A stretch of DNA of 46,494 nucleotides from Hallerella sp963629575 (GCA_963629575.1 CAVGIM010000019.1:1-46494); one strand, 5' to 3'; shown: positions 32,034-40,794, numbered from the stretch's first letter. The notes: a model not told the origin generated them from the letters alone. Numbers and translations: made by a program.

Positions 32034-33640
32034 GCTGTAAACGCTGGTTCTAATCTAGAAAATCTGAAAGCAATTCACAACAATTCACTCATAAAAAAAA
32101 AAGGACAAAAGCTGTAAACGCTGGTTCTAATCTAGAAAATCTGAAAGCAATTCACAACAAAGGAATGGAATGCCAGGACTGCCCCGATGCTGTAAACGCT
32201 GGTTCTAATCTAGAAAATCTGAAAGCAATTCACAACCTGCGCACAAGTCAACACACAGCGCTAACTGCTGTAAACGCTGGTTCTAATCTAGAAAATCTGA
32301 AAGCAATTCACAACTGTTTCATCTGTCCAGGATTCCAGGTGGCAGCTGTAAACGCTGGTTCTAATCTAGAAAATCTGAAAGCAATTCACAACAAGGAAGA
32401 GGCGAAAGCCAAGGATCAATCAGCTGTAAACGCTGGTTCTAATCTAGAAAATCTGAAAGCAATTCACAACTTCGACGAAGCGTTCAACGGGAGCGGCGAC
32501 GCTGTAAACGCTGGTTCTAATCTAGAAAATCTGAAAGCAATTCACAACTTCATATTTATTTATCGCAAAAACTTTGACGCTGTAAACGCTGGTTCTAATC
32601 TAGAAAATCTGAAAGCAATTCACAACCACGACCTGCTGCTGGAGGCGCTAAACAAGGCTGTAAACGCTGGTTCTAATCTAGAAAATCTGAAAGCAATTCA
32701 CAACTGTCATTTGGTGCTGTCATCGTTTCGCTTTGCTGTAAACGCTGGTTCTAATCTAGAAAATCTGAAAGCAATTCACAACATGAAAATCTCTTGACAA
32801 GTTGAGAATTTCGCTGTAAACGCTGGTTCTAATCTAGAAAATCTGAAAGCAATTCACAACCGCAATACCAAAAGAAAATCATCACCATATGCTGTAAACG
32901 CTGGTTCTAATCTAGAAAATCTGAAAGCAATTCACAACAATGAAATCTTGAAACGCGAAGCTGTCATCGCTGTAAACGCTGGTTCTAATCTAGAAAATCT
33001 GAAAGCAATTCACAACGGCGGAAGCGTCGCTCCGGTTGACTCTTCCGCTGTAAACGCTGGTTCTAATCTAGAAAATCTGAAAGCAATTCACAACTTACCA
33101 TTTGTTATTGACAATGGCAAAAATGCTGTAAACGCTGGTTCTAATCTAGAAAATCTGAAAGCAATTCACAACTTTGGCAATTAGGCAATACTTCGGACGG
33201 CTGCTGTAAACGCTGGTTCTAATCTAGAAAATCTGAAAGCAATTCACAACTTTGGCAATTAGGCAATACTTCGGACGGCTGCTGTAAACGCTGGTTCTAA
33301 TCTAGAAAATCTGAAAGCAATTCACAACTTTGGCAATTAGGCAATACTTCGGACGGCTGCTGTAAACGCTGGTTCTAATCTAGAAAATCTGAAAGCAATT
33401 CACAACTTTGGCAATTAGGCAATACTTCGGACGGCTGCTGTAAACGCTGGTTCTAATCTAGAAAATCTGAAAGCAATTCACAACAGTGCGCTTGACAGCC
33501 TGCAAAGGTTTCTGGCTGTAAACGCTGGTTCTAATCTAGAAAATCTGAAAGCAATTCACAACTGGCCAAAAGGGGTTGACAACTCAAAATTTGCTGTAAA
33601 CGCTGGTTCTAATCTAGAAAATCTGAAAGCAATTCACAAC
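32034..33640 (-). CRISPR. CRISPR array, 21 repeats of 48 bp, 20 spacers
   Basis: Repeats start at 32034, 32111, 32189 and then every 78 bases to 33593. All 21 are identical by eye, beginning GCTGTAAACGCTGGTTCTAA and ending GAAAGCAATTCACAAC on plus. Spacers are 30 bp except the first from the left (29 bp, A-rich). The crRNA sense is the minus strand, beginning GTTGTGAATTGC, as shown by the tracrRNA anti-repeat. Spacers between repeats 15-16, 16-17, 17-18 and 18-19 are identical. Right of the last repeat is a gene remnant, not an AT-rich leader. Left of the first repeat is an inverted partial repeat (~32015-32030) and a bidirectional terminator. A repeat-internal promoter pattern (TTGTGA, 17 bases, TAGATT) is present in every unit. 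Confidence 0.98.
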
Positions 33641-33950
33641 TTGCCGGTATCAACACCTCGGCGCGGGCGGTCGAAAAGGGAGAGAGGATTGCCGGACTCC
33701 ACTGTGCGTATGACTGGGCATACCCGGATGTGGATGGTTACTTTATGTCCAATGACGTTCTTCGGGAGAACTGTCCCGATACGATCGATCTTCTGAACCG
33801 GTTTGACAAGCGTTACGAAAGCCAAATTAGGTATCGGGACTCTTACGACTGGTACAGGCAGAGACCGGGACCTATGAGTTCTATCCGGACAACCAAAGCC
33901 TTGGGACCTTTGACAATTCCCAAGAGCTTTTTCGGAACGGATTTTTTTAG
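33641..33950 (+). pseudogene. Frameshifted C-terminal remnant of an unknown gene
   Basis: Directly after the last repeat an open frame (AGINTSARAVEKGERIAG, LHCAYDWAYPDVDGYF, NRFDKRYESQIRYRDSYDWY) runs with no start of its own. Protein-like sequence then continues in another frame (ETGTYEFYPDNQ, then FDNSQELFRNGFF and TAG at 33948-33950). This fits a gene tail with one frameshift near 33830-33860 and its 5' part lost at the array edge. I do not recognise the family. The sequence lies where the array leader would be expected for minus-strand transcription. An alternative is chance open frame, but the composition (Tyr, Asp, Arg rich, balanced) looks coding. Confidence 0.55.
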
Positions 33951-33983
33951 ATTTACACCCGAAAACAAATTAGGAGTATCAAG

Positions 33984-35618
33984 ATGCTGAAGAAACTTTC
34001 CCGTTTCGAAGGAATCAAAGGTCCCGTCGTCACCATCGTGATGGACGGTGTCGGTTACAGTCCCAAGGAAGAGGGCAATGCGGTCGCCCAGGCCCGAAAG
34101 CCCCTGCTCGATCGGCTGATGCAGAAGTACAGCCATGTGCTCTTGAAAGCCCACGGAACGGCGGTCGGCATGCCGAGCGATGCGGACATGGGAAACTCGG
34201 AAGTCGGTCACAACGCGATAGGCGCGGGGCAGGTCTATGAGCAGGGAGCGGCTCTTGTCGCCAAGTCCATCGAGACGGGCGAAATCTTCCGCCGCAGCGC
34301 ATGGAAGGAAATTGCGGAAAACGTTCGCGAAAAGAACAGCACGCTTCACTTTATCGGGCTTTTCAGCGACGGCAACGTCCATTCGAACATCGAACACTTG
34401 AAGGCGATGGTCGCCGAGGCGAAAAAGGAAGGGATCAAGCGGGTGCGCATCCATGTCTTGCTGGATGGCCGCGATGTTCCGGAAACGTCTGCGCTCGATT
34501 ACGTAGGACCGTTCGAAAAGTTCCTCGACGAACTGCGCTCGGACGACTTCGACGTGTGCATCGCTTCGGGCGGCGGACGCATGAAGATTACGATGGACCG
34601 CTACAACGCCAACTGGAAAATGGTCGAACTCGGCTGGAAGACGCACGTTCTCGGCGAAGGGCGCTTCTTTGCGAATACGACGGAAGCCGTGAACACGCTC
34701 CGCGACGAGACCAAGGCGATAGACCAGGATCTTCCGCCTTTCGTGATAGCGAAGGACGGAAAGCCGGTCGGTACGATCCAGGACGGCGATTCGGTCGTCT
34801 ATTTCAACTTCCGCGGTGACCGCGCGATCGAGATTACGCGCGCCTTTGAAGAAGAGAACTTTGCGGAATTTGACCGAGTCCGCTTCCCGAAGGTGGAATA
34901 CGCGGGAATGCTCCAGTACGATGGAGACCTGAAGCTTCCGAAGCGCTTCCTCGTTCCGCCTCCCGCTATCGAAAACACGAGCGGCGAATGGTTCAGCGAA
35001 GCGGGCCTCAAGCAGTTTGCCTGTTCGGAAACGCAAAAGTATGGGCATGTCACGTATTTCTGGAACGGCAACCGCTCCAACAAGTTTGACGGCGAAACAT
35101 ACCTCGAAATCCCGTCCGACGTGGTCCCGTTCGAACAGCGCCCGTGGATGAAGTCCGCGGAAATCACCGACGCGATGATCGAAGCCGTGAAAAGCGGCAA
35201 GTACAACACGCTTCGCTGCAATTTCCCGAACGGCGACATGGTTGGTCATACGGGAAGTCTCCGGGCCGCGACGATGGCCGTGGAAGCGGTGGACCTGGCC
35301 TTGGCAAGGTTCCTCCCCGTTCTCGATGCGATGGGCGGTGTCGCTCTCATTACGGCGGATCACGGAAACGCGGACGAAATGTACGATGTCGATAAGAAGA
35401 CCGGTCTTCCGAAAACGAACAAGGACGGTTCGATCAAGGCCAAGACTTCTCACACGCTGAATCCGGTTCCGTGCATTCTCTACGATAACGTGACCGGTGG
35501 TCGCCTTTCCCTGAAGGCTGGCAACTGGGGACTTTCGAACCTGGCCGCGACAACGGCGAATCTTCTGGGATTTGAAAAGCACGACGCCTGGGACGATTCG
35601 ATGCTTGCCATCAAGTAG
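33984..35618 (+). CDS. gpmI: 2,3-bisphosphoglycerate-independent phosphoglycerate mutase
   Basis: This glycolytic enzyme interconverts 3- and 2-phosphoglycerate with two manganese ions. Asp21 (IVMDGVG) and the phosphoserine Ser72 (DADMGNSEVGHNAIG) are in place, with LLDGRDVPE, the RMKITMDRY block, NFPNGDMVGHTG and the metal-binding ITADHGNADEM. At 544 residues it is slightly longer than the usual ~510, with an insertion near the C-terminus (DKKTGLPKTNKDGSIKAKTSHT) that keeps the conserved TSHT. TAGGAGTATCAAG precedes the ATG, a good ribosome-binding site. It is followed by a strong terminator, so it is probably expressed alone. Confidence 0.96.
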   Translation: MLKKLSRFEGIKGPVVTIVMDGVGYSPKEEGNAVAQARKPLLDRLMQKYSHVLLKAHGTAVGMPSDADMGNSEVGHNAIGAGQVYEQGAALVAKSIETGEIFRRSAWKEIAENVREKNSTLHFIGLFSDGNVHSNIEHLKAMVAEAKKEGIKRVRIHVLLDGRDVPETSALDYVGPFEKFLDELRSDDFDVCIASGGGRMKITMDRYNANWKMVELGWKTHVLGEGRFFANTTEAVNTLRDETKAIDQDLPPFVIAKDGKPVGTIQDGDSVVYFNFRGDRAIEITRAFEEENFAEFDRVRFPKVEYAGMLQYDGDLKLPKRFLVPPPAIENTSGEWFSEAGLKQFACSETQKYGHVTYFWNGNRSNKFDGETYLEIPSDVVPFEQRPWMKSAEITDAMIEAVKSGKYNTLRCNFPNGDMVGHTGSLRAATMAVEAVDLALARFLPVLDAMGGVALITADHGNADEMYDVDKKTGLPKTNKDGSIKAKTSHTLNPVPCILYDNVTGGRLSLKAGNWGLSNLAATTANLLGFEKHDAWDDSMLAIK

Positions 35619-35637
35619 TCGAGAGCGTCCGGTTTGG

Positions 35638-35677
35638 AACGGGAAGGTCGAATGTTCGGCTTTCCCGTTTTTTTTTT
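35638..35677 (+). terminator. Rho-independent terminator of gpmI
   Basis: AACGGGAA pairs with TTCCCGTT around the intervening loop and is followed by a run of nine or more T. Confidence 0.92.
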
Positions 35678-35784
35678 GCGCGCGCCATTTAGAGGTTTCC
35701 TGGGACTTTTTGCGGTAAACATCCGGGCAGAATGAACCTTTTCCCGAAAATTTGTGTATTTTCAGAAAAAAGGAAAGGTTGTCT

Positions 35785-36777
35785 ATGAACTTGAAGAAAA
35801 TCCTGATGTCTGTCTGCCTGGTGTCGTCCCTTGGACTTGTCGCGTGCGGAAGCGATTCCTCTTCCGGTTCCTCGTCGGAGGATTCTTCGAGCAGCAGCGC
35901 GGCGGCGCCGATTGTGCTTCCGGAATCGAATGCGGATTCCCTGATCGAAATTTCGAATTTCGGCGTGGCCTACGCCAACGCGTCGGAGCTGAAGCTTAAC
36001 GGAAGCGTCGGAATCAACTGGGAAGCCGATACGGCGGTCTATATCGATTCCGTTTCCCTGCTTCTCGGAAACGGGAGCGGACTGCCTATCGAGGCGAACT
36101 TTAGCACGGAAGCCGTGGACTATGTCCAGAAGCAAAGCCTTTCGATTGGCAAGGAACTCAAGCCGTCGGTCATTCTCGATTCCTTTGAAGACTGCGGAAT
36201 CTTGACTGCCTACATCGTCGTCTATGCGCATAACGATGCCGTGCAGATCGTCGCCAAGGATTCGACGACATTCGAAAAGACCTGCCCGGTGGAACTCTCT
36301 AGCAGCTCCGAAGCGGTTGTTCCCGTCCTTACCGCGAAAAGGGTGACGCTTTCCACCCAGGCTGTCGAAATGAACGCTATCGATCTGGACAGCTGGACCA
36401 CTTACCTGTCGGCGAACAGGGATGCGAATGCGGAAACGATCGACCTTTACATTGGGCGGAAAAGTCGCGAGGCGGCGCTCTTTACCAATGCGTCCCTGGG
36501 CGCTTCCAGCGCTTCGAAAATCGGAGAAGAAGAGCTTAGCGGGTTCAGCTATGCGGACGAGCCGACATCGGCGAAGATAACGGAATTCCGCTATAACGAA
36601 AGCAAGCTGTCGGATGTGGTCAGCGACTTTGGAATGACTACTTCCTATGTCGTTATCACTCCCGCTTATGACGCTTCGACGGGAAAAGGGTTCTTTGTCG
36701 TTCTTCCCGCGGGGCCGAAAAATATCGGAACATCGGATTATTCGATCGATCTGATCGTGCTGGGAAATTGGGATTAG
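35785..36777 (+). CDS. Lipoprotein with serine-rich linker
   Basis: Function unknown. The N-terminus MNLKKILMSVCLVSSLGLVAC is a lipoprotein signal with lipobox LVAC. Next comes a serine-rich linker (SDSSSGSSSEDSSSSSAAA), a common tether in Fibrobacter envelope lipoproteins, then ~280 residues of beta-rich sequence with a second short Ser stretch (ELSSSSEAVVP) that may separate two domains. A GTGTATTTTCAG element ~25 bases before AAGGAAAGG and the ATG 35785 suggest its own promoter. It is closed by a good terminator. It probably sits on the outer membrane; the partner is unknown. Confidence 0.78.
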   Translation: MNLKKILMSVCLVSSLGLVACGSDSSSGSSSEDSSSSSAAAPIVLPESNADSLIEISNFGVAYANASELKLNGSVGINWEADTAVYIDSVSLLLGNGSGLPIEANFSTEAVDYVQKQSLSIGKELKPSVILDSFEDCGILTAYIVVYAHNDAVQIVAKDSTTFEKTCPVELSSSSEAVVPVLTAKRVTLSTQAVEMNAIDLDSWTTYLSANRDANAETIDLYIGRKSREAALFTNASLGASSASKIGEEELSGFSYADEPTSAKITEFRYNESKLSDVVSDFGMTTSYVVITPAYDASTGKGFFVVLPAGPKNIGTSDYSIDLIVLGNWD

Positions 36778-36798
36778 TCTGTCTTGAATCCTGTAAGA

Positions 36799-36825
36799 GA
36801 CTCTCCGATAGGGGGAGTCTTTTTT
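36799..36825 (+). terminator. Rho-independent terminator after the lipoprotein gene
   Basis: GACTCTCC pairs with GGGGAGTC (one G-T pair) around GATAG and is followed by TTTTTT. Confidence 0.9.
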
Positions 36826-36858
36826 GCGCGGAGAAAACAATAGGACGCGAAGATTTCC

Positions 36859-37734
36859 ATGGAAAAAATTTGGCGAATCACCTTGCTGACAAACCCGGAT
36901 CTCTGCAATCTGCGTTGTCGGCTGTGTTTTTTGCGGCAGCGGAAAAGGCCTTTCGGAATGGGAGAAATGCCCTGGGAAATTGCGGAAAAGGCGATTCGAA
37001 AGTATGCGCGCCACGGACTTTGCGAAGTGATTCCGAGTACGATGGGAGAACCGTTACTTTATTCGCAATTCGAAAAGCTGGAACGGCTGGTATCGGAACT
37101 GGATTTAAAACTGAATCTTACGACGAATGGAACATTTCCGCGAAAAGGTGCGGAACGCCTTGCGCGTGAACTGCTTCCGATTTCTAGCGATATCAAGGTG
37201 AGTTGCTGGGGCGTGAAAGAATCCAGCTGGAATGTCCTTTGTCCGGGAATGAATGTCCATGCCTATCTGAAAAATCTCGAAACGCTTGCTCGAGTTCGGC
37301 GGGAACTTTTCTGGGACTCGGGGCGACCGTTGTCTTCGCTTTCCCTGCAGATGACGGTTACCGGGACGAACCGCGCGGAAGTCGTTCCTGTCCTGGAACT
37401 TGCCGCTTCCTTGGGCTTTGACCGCGTCAAGCTGAATCGGGCGATTTTTCTGTCTTCCGCAATAGGGCGTGGCGAAGAACTTGCGCCGGGAGACTTTTTT
37501 GACGCTTCGACGGTGAGGGATCTTCCCGTTCGCATCGAAGGGACCTTTCTCCGGCCGATAGGATGGAAGGCTTTTCCCGAAAAATGCCCCTTTCCGGGGC
37601 GGGAACTCTGGATTCTTCCGGACGGATCGACGGAGCCTTGTCCGGATCCGGAATTTCGCTATGGAAACCGGGACGCGAAAAATCGCTGCGAAAGATGCCT
37701 TCTGTTTCCGCGGAGCGTTTCTCCGGAAGCTTGA
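36859..37734 (+). CDS. Radical SAM protein with C-terminal cysteine cluster
   Basis: The CNLRCRLC motif (Cys16, Cys20, Cys23) binds the 4Fe-4S cluster that cleaves S-adenosylmethionine. STMGEPLLY supplies the GGE-type glycine/glutamate segment of the fold, and LNLTTNGTFP follows. Near the C-terminus, CPFPGRELWILPDGSTEPCPDPEF and CERC resemble a short SPASM/twitch auxiliary cluster site. The radical SAM core spans residues ~8-200. The product is not known; such proteins modify peptides or sugars. It stands alone between terminators, with an RRM gene downstream. Its start has no strong Shine-Dalgarno (GATTTCC before ATG). Confidence 0.85.
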   Translation: MEKIWRITLLTNPDLCNLRCRLCFLRQRKRPFGMGEMPWEIAEKAIRKYARHGLCEVIPSTMGEPLLYSQFEKLERLVSELDLKLNLTTNGTFPRKGAERLARELLPISSDIKVSCWGVKESSWNVLCPGMNVHAYLKNLETLARVRRELFWDSGRPLSSLSLQMTVTGTNRAEVVPVLELAASLGFDRVKLNRAIFLSSAIGRGEELAPGDFFDASTVRDLPVRIEGTFLRPIGWKAFPEKCPFPGRELWILPDGSTEPCPDPEFRYGNRDAKNRCERCLLFPRSVSPEA

Positions 37735-37781
37735 AATTGTTCTATTATTTAATCAGGCTTACTTAACAGCCTGGATAAAAT

Positions 37782-38048
37782 ATGAAAAGCATCTATGTTG
37801 GAAATCTCCCCTTTGCGTTTCGCGACGCGGACCTCGCCAAACTGTTCGAGGAATTCGGCGAAATCAAGAGCGCAAAGATTATCATGGACCGCGATACCGG
37901 TCGCAGCAAGGGCTTCGGATTCGTTGAAATCGAAGATGACGGCGTTGCAGCGAATGCGGTTGAACAGCTGAACGGCAAGGATGTCGGCGGTCGCGCCCTT
38001 CGGGTCAACGAAGCCCGTCCGCGTGAAGCTCGTCCGCGCCGCTTCTGA
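37782..38048 (+). CDS. RNA-binding protein with one RRM domain
   Basis: This 88-residue protein is a single RNA-recognition motif. RNP2 is SIYVGNL (residues 3-9) and RNP1 is RSKGFGFVEI (~46-55), with aromatic Tyr/Phe in the RNA-contact positions. The C-terminus is arginine-rich (RPREARPRRF). This matches the small RRM proteins found in cyanobacteria and Fibrobacteres/Bacteroidetes, often cold-induced and linked to RNA chaperoning. TCTATTATTTAATC lies ~40 bases upstream and may be part of its promoter. It ends with its own terminator, so it is likely a one-gene unit. Confidence 0.92.
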   Translation: MKSIYVGNLPFAFRDADLAKLFEEFGEIKSAKIIMDRDTGRSKGFGFVEIEDDGVAANAVEQLNGKDVGGRALRVNEARPREARPRRF

Positions 38049-38076
38049 TTGCAAACAAACTAATTTTTTGTCTCCA

Positions 38077-38101
38077 GGTCGCATTCCGTGCGGCCTTTTT
38101 T
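38077..38101 (+). terminator. Rho-independent terminator of the RRM gene
   Basis: GGTCGCA pairs with TGCGGCC (one G-T pair) around TTCCG and is followed by TTTTTT. Confidence 0.88.
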
Positions 38102-38137
38102 GTTTGGAGGCTCCCTGGGATGATTTTCGAGCTTGCG

Positions 38138-39382
38138 CTATGTGGGCGGAAAGAACAGGTAGGCGACCGCGATGGCCGCGATGACGCCGACGGCATCGGC
38201 GATGAGACAGCAGGTGACCGTGTGGCGTGTCTTGCGGACTCCGACGGAGCCGAAATAGACCGCGATGACGTAGAACGTGGTGTCTGTCGCGCCTTGGAAC
38301 ATGCAGCTCAGGCGACCTGCGAAACTGTCGGGACCGTAGGTTTTCATCGCTTCGATCATCATGCCGCGCGCTCCGCTGCCGCTAAGCGGTTTCATGATGG
38401 CGGTCGGAAGTGCCGGTACGATTTCGCTCCCGATTCCGAGAAAGGCGAGAACGCTTGAAACGCCTCCGAGGAGAAGATCCATGGCTCCGCTCGCGCGGAA
38501 CACGGCGACGCCTACGAGGATAGCGACTAGGTAGGGAATGACCATCACCGCAGTGTGGAAGCCTTCCTTTGCGCCTTCGACAAAGGCTTCGTAGGCCCGA
38601 ACCTTTTTGCGGACGGCGAGCGCGAGAAACAGGATGATGACTCCAAAGAGCGTAATCCCGCTGACGAAAAGGCTCGTCGTTCCGAGCGCGTCCGCAGCCA
38701 GACGGCTGAAGTAGGCGAGGGTCGCGATGACGGCGGCGGAAAGGCCTCCGAGCCAGAGGAGCGTTACGGGATCCTTCAGCTTGATCTTCTGGAAAAAGCT
38801 TACTGCGACGATGCCCGCCATGGTACTGAAAAATGTCGCGAGGAGAATCGGAAGAAAGACGTCGCTCGGATTGGCGGCTCCCATTTGCGCCCGATAGGTC
38901 ATGATGCTCACCGGGATAAGCGTGAGTCCGCTGGCGTTCAGGACGAGAAAGAGAATCTGCGAATTGCTGGCGACGGACTTGTCTTCGTTGGGGTTCAGTT
39001 CCTGCAGCTGCTTCATCGCCTGGAGTCCCATCGGGGTTGCCGCGTTGTCGAGACCGAGCATGTTCGCGCTGACGTTCATCAGCATCGTTCCGACGACGGG
39101 ATGCCCTTTGGGAATTTCGGGAAAGAGCCTTGAAAAAAGCGGCTGGACGATTTTGGCGAGAATCTGTACGGCACCCGACTTTTCGCCTATTTTCAGAATG
39201 CCGAGCCAGAGGCTCAGAATGCCCGTGAGGCCGAGAGCGATTTCGAACGCGGTCTTGGACATGTCGAAAGCGGCGAGAATCGTCGTATTGAAGATTCCCG
39301 TCTCTCCGAAGGCGAAGCACTTGACGGCGCAGGCGAGAAACGCGCCGAAAAAGAAGAGAAGCCAGATGACGTTCAGGACCAT
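38138..39382 (-). CDS. SpmA-SpmB fusion (nucleoside-recognition/Gate domain membrane protein)
   Basis: This 414-residue polytopic protein joins two halves that are separate proteins in Bacillus. The SpmA half (residues ~1-200) contains LTGILSLWLGILKIGEKSG and MLMNVSANMLGLDNAATPMGL. The SpmB half (~235-414) contains FVEGAKEGFHTAVMVIPYLV and CMFQGATDTTFYVIAVYFG. Both carry the Gate (nucleoside recognition) domain. In Bacillus SpmA/B affect spore-core dehydration; fused homologues in non-spore-formers have unknown transport roles. It starts 3 bases after the stop of threonine synthase, so the two are one operon. The window shows no sporulation genes. Confidence 0.88.
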   Translation of the reverse strand: MVLNVIWLLFFFGAFLACAVKCFAFGETGIFNTTILAAFDMSKTAFEIALGLTGILSLWLGILKIGEKSGAVQILAKIVQPLFSRLFPEIPKGHPVVGTMLMNVSANMLGLDNAATPMGLQAMKQLQELNPNEDKSVASNSQILFLVLNASGLTLIPVSIMTYRAQMGAANPSDVFLPILLATFFSTMAGIVAVSFFQKIKLKDPVTLLWLGGLSAAVIATLAYFSRLAADALGTTSLFVSGITLFGVIILFLALAVRKKVRAYEAFVEGAKEGFHTAVMVIPYLVAILVGVAVFRASGAMDLLLGGVSSVLAFLGIGSEIVPALPTAIMKPLSGSGARGMMIEAMKTYGPDSFAGRLSCMFQGATDTTFYVIAVYFGSVGVRKTRHTVTCCLIADAVGVIAAIAVAYLFFPPT

Positions 39383-39385
39383 TTC

Positions 39386-40723
39386 CTAGCGTCTCCGGTT
39401 TGCCATCTCTTTTTTGAGAATGTCCATCACCGGGCCGATTTCCGCGGGGGCTTCGAAAATCGGATTCGCGTATCGGGAAACGATGCCTTCGAGTTCCTTC
39501 TTGTGGTAGGAAACCTTGAATTCGGTGAACTTTAGACCGTGCGCCGTGCTGATGACGACGACTTCCTCGTCCTTGTCGATTTTTCCTTCTTCGCGAAGCT
39601 TGAAAAGCGCGCCGAGCGCCACCCCCGTGTGCGGGCAGGTGTAGAGTCCGATGCGGTCGCCGCGTTCCGCCGCGTTGGCGAGTTCCTCTTCGGAAACTTC
39701 GACGACGATGCCGTTGTAGTTCCTGATGGCGCGTTCCGCCTTGGGATAGCTGACCGGATTCCCGATTTGAATCGCGCTGGCGAGCGTCTTTTTCGCATGG
39801 ACCGGGACCAGCTTGTCGAATCCGCGTTTGTAGGCTTCGTAGAACGGATTCGCGTTTGCCGCCTGGGCGACGACGATGCGCGGTTTCCTTTCGATGATCC
39901 CCATGGCGAGGCAGTCGTCGAAGCCTTTGGCGAGCGCGCTGACGTTTCCGAGGTTTCCGCCGGGGATGATGATTGTGTCGGGGACTTTCCAGCCCAGTTC
40001 CTGGCAGATTTCCGGGCTGATGGTCTTTTGCCCTTCGACGCGGAGGCTGTTCATCGAGTTCGCGAGGTAGATGCGGTTGTCCGCGGTAACTTCCTGCACG
40101 ATTTTCATGCAGCCGTCAAAGTCCGTATCGAGCGCGAGTACGATGCTGCCGTTCGAAATGGGCTGGATGAGCTGGGCGACGCTCGTCTTTCCGCGGGGAA
40201 GAAACACGATGCTCGGAATGCCCGCCTTTGCCGTGAACGCGGAAAGGGCGGCCGAGGTGTCTCCGGTACTTGCGCAGGCGACCGCATCGATTTCCTTTCC
40301 GTGCCGGATCATCGAATTGACCTGGCTGACGAGGACGGTCATGCCCAGGTCCTTGAAGCTTCCCGTGTGGGAGTTTCCGCAAAGCTTTACCCAGAGCTTC
40401 CGAAGTCCGATCTCCCTCGCGAGCGCGCTTGCGTCGAACAGTGGGCTGAACCCTTCGCGGAGCGTAACGATGTCCTCTTCGGGGATTTCGGGAAGGACCA
40501 TTTCGCGCTTGCTCCAGACTCCGCTCATGTCGGCGGGCCTAAAGCTCGTGCGGCGTTCCGCAAAGAGTTTCTTCCATTCTTCCGGGGAACGTCCGGCGAG
40601 CGCTTCGCGGTCGTGGTGCACTTCTAGCAGGCTTCCATCGACCTTGCTTCGGTAGATGACTTCGGAAAGCGGGTAGGTGTCGCTGCCGTTGATGTTCTGG
40701 AAATAAGCGTGGAAAGGTTTCAT
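39386..40723 (-). CDS. thrC: Threonine synthase
   Basis: This PLP enzyme makes threonine from O-phosphohomoserine. The Schiff-base lysine is Lys124 in GSFKDLGMTV; ACASTGDTSAALSAF binds the PLP ring or phosphate, and PGGNLGNVSAL is the phosphate loop. The length of 445 residues and N-terminal YPLSEVIYRSK section fit the bacterial class. GLYTCPHTGVALGAL is the conserved C-terminal block. It is the first gene of a two-gene minus-strand unit with the SpmA-SpmB fusion. No other threonine genes (thrA, thrB) are in the window. Confidence 0.95.
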   Translation of the reverse strand: MKPFHAYFQNINGSDTYPLSEVIYRSKVDGSLLEVHHDREALAGRSPEEWKKLFAERRTSFRPADMSGVWSKREMVLPEIPEEDIVTLREGFSPLFDASALAREIGLRKLWVKLCGNSHTGSFKDLGMTVLVSQVNSMIRHGKEIDAVACASTGDTSAALSAFTAKAGIPSIVFLPRGKTSVAQLIQPISNGSIVLALDTDFDGCMKIVQEVTADNRIYLANSMNSLRVEGQKTISPEICQELGWKVPDTIIIPGGNLGNVSALAKGFDDCLAMGIIERKPRIVVAQAANANPFYEAYKRGFDKLVPVHAKKTLASAIQIGNPVSYPKAERAIRNYNGIVVEVSEEELANAAERGDRIGLYTCPHTGVALGALFKLREEGKIDKDEEVVVISTAHGLKFTEFKVSYHKKELEGIVSRYANPIFEAPAEIGPVMDILKKEMANRRR

Positions 40724-40794
40724 AGGATGCCTCGAAAGATAGCCAGAAAAGTTTTAACGCGGGAAATTTAGAAATCTTGCAAAAAAAGACTTTG

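Noticed and set aside
32783..32812. Nine-base match (TCTCTTGAC) between a spacer and the tracrRNA promoter.
   Set aside because: Matches of this length are expected by chance between AT-rich sequences; no PAM information is available.
32165..33184. Long open frames through the CRISPR array that would encode repeats of AVNAGSNLENLKAIHN.
   Set aside because: Repeat plus spacer is 78 bp, a multiple of three, so the frame stays open by arithmetic. There is no ribosome-binding site, and the spacers have no common protein pattern.
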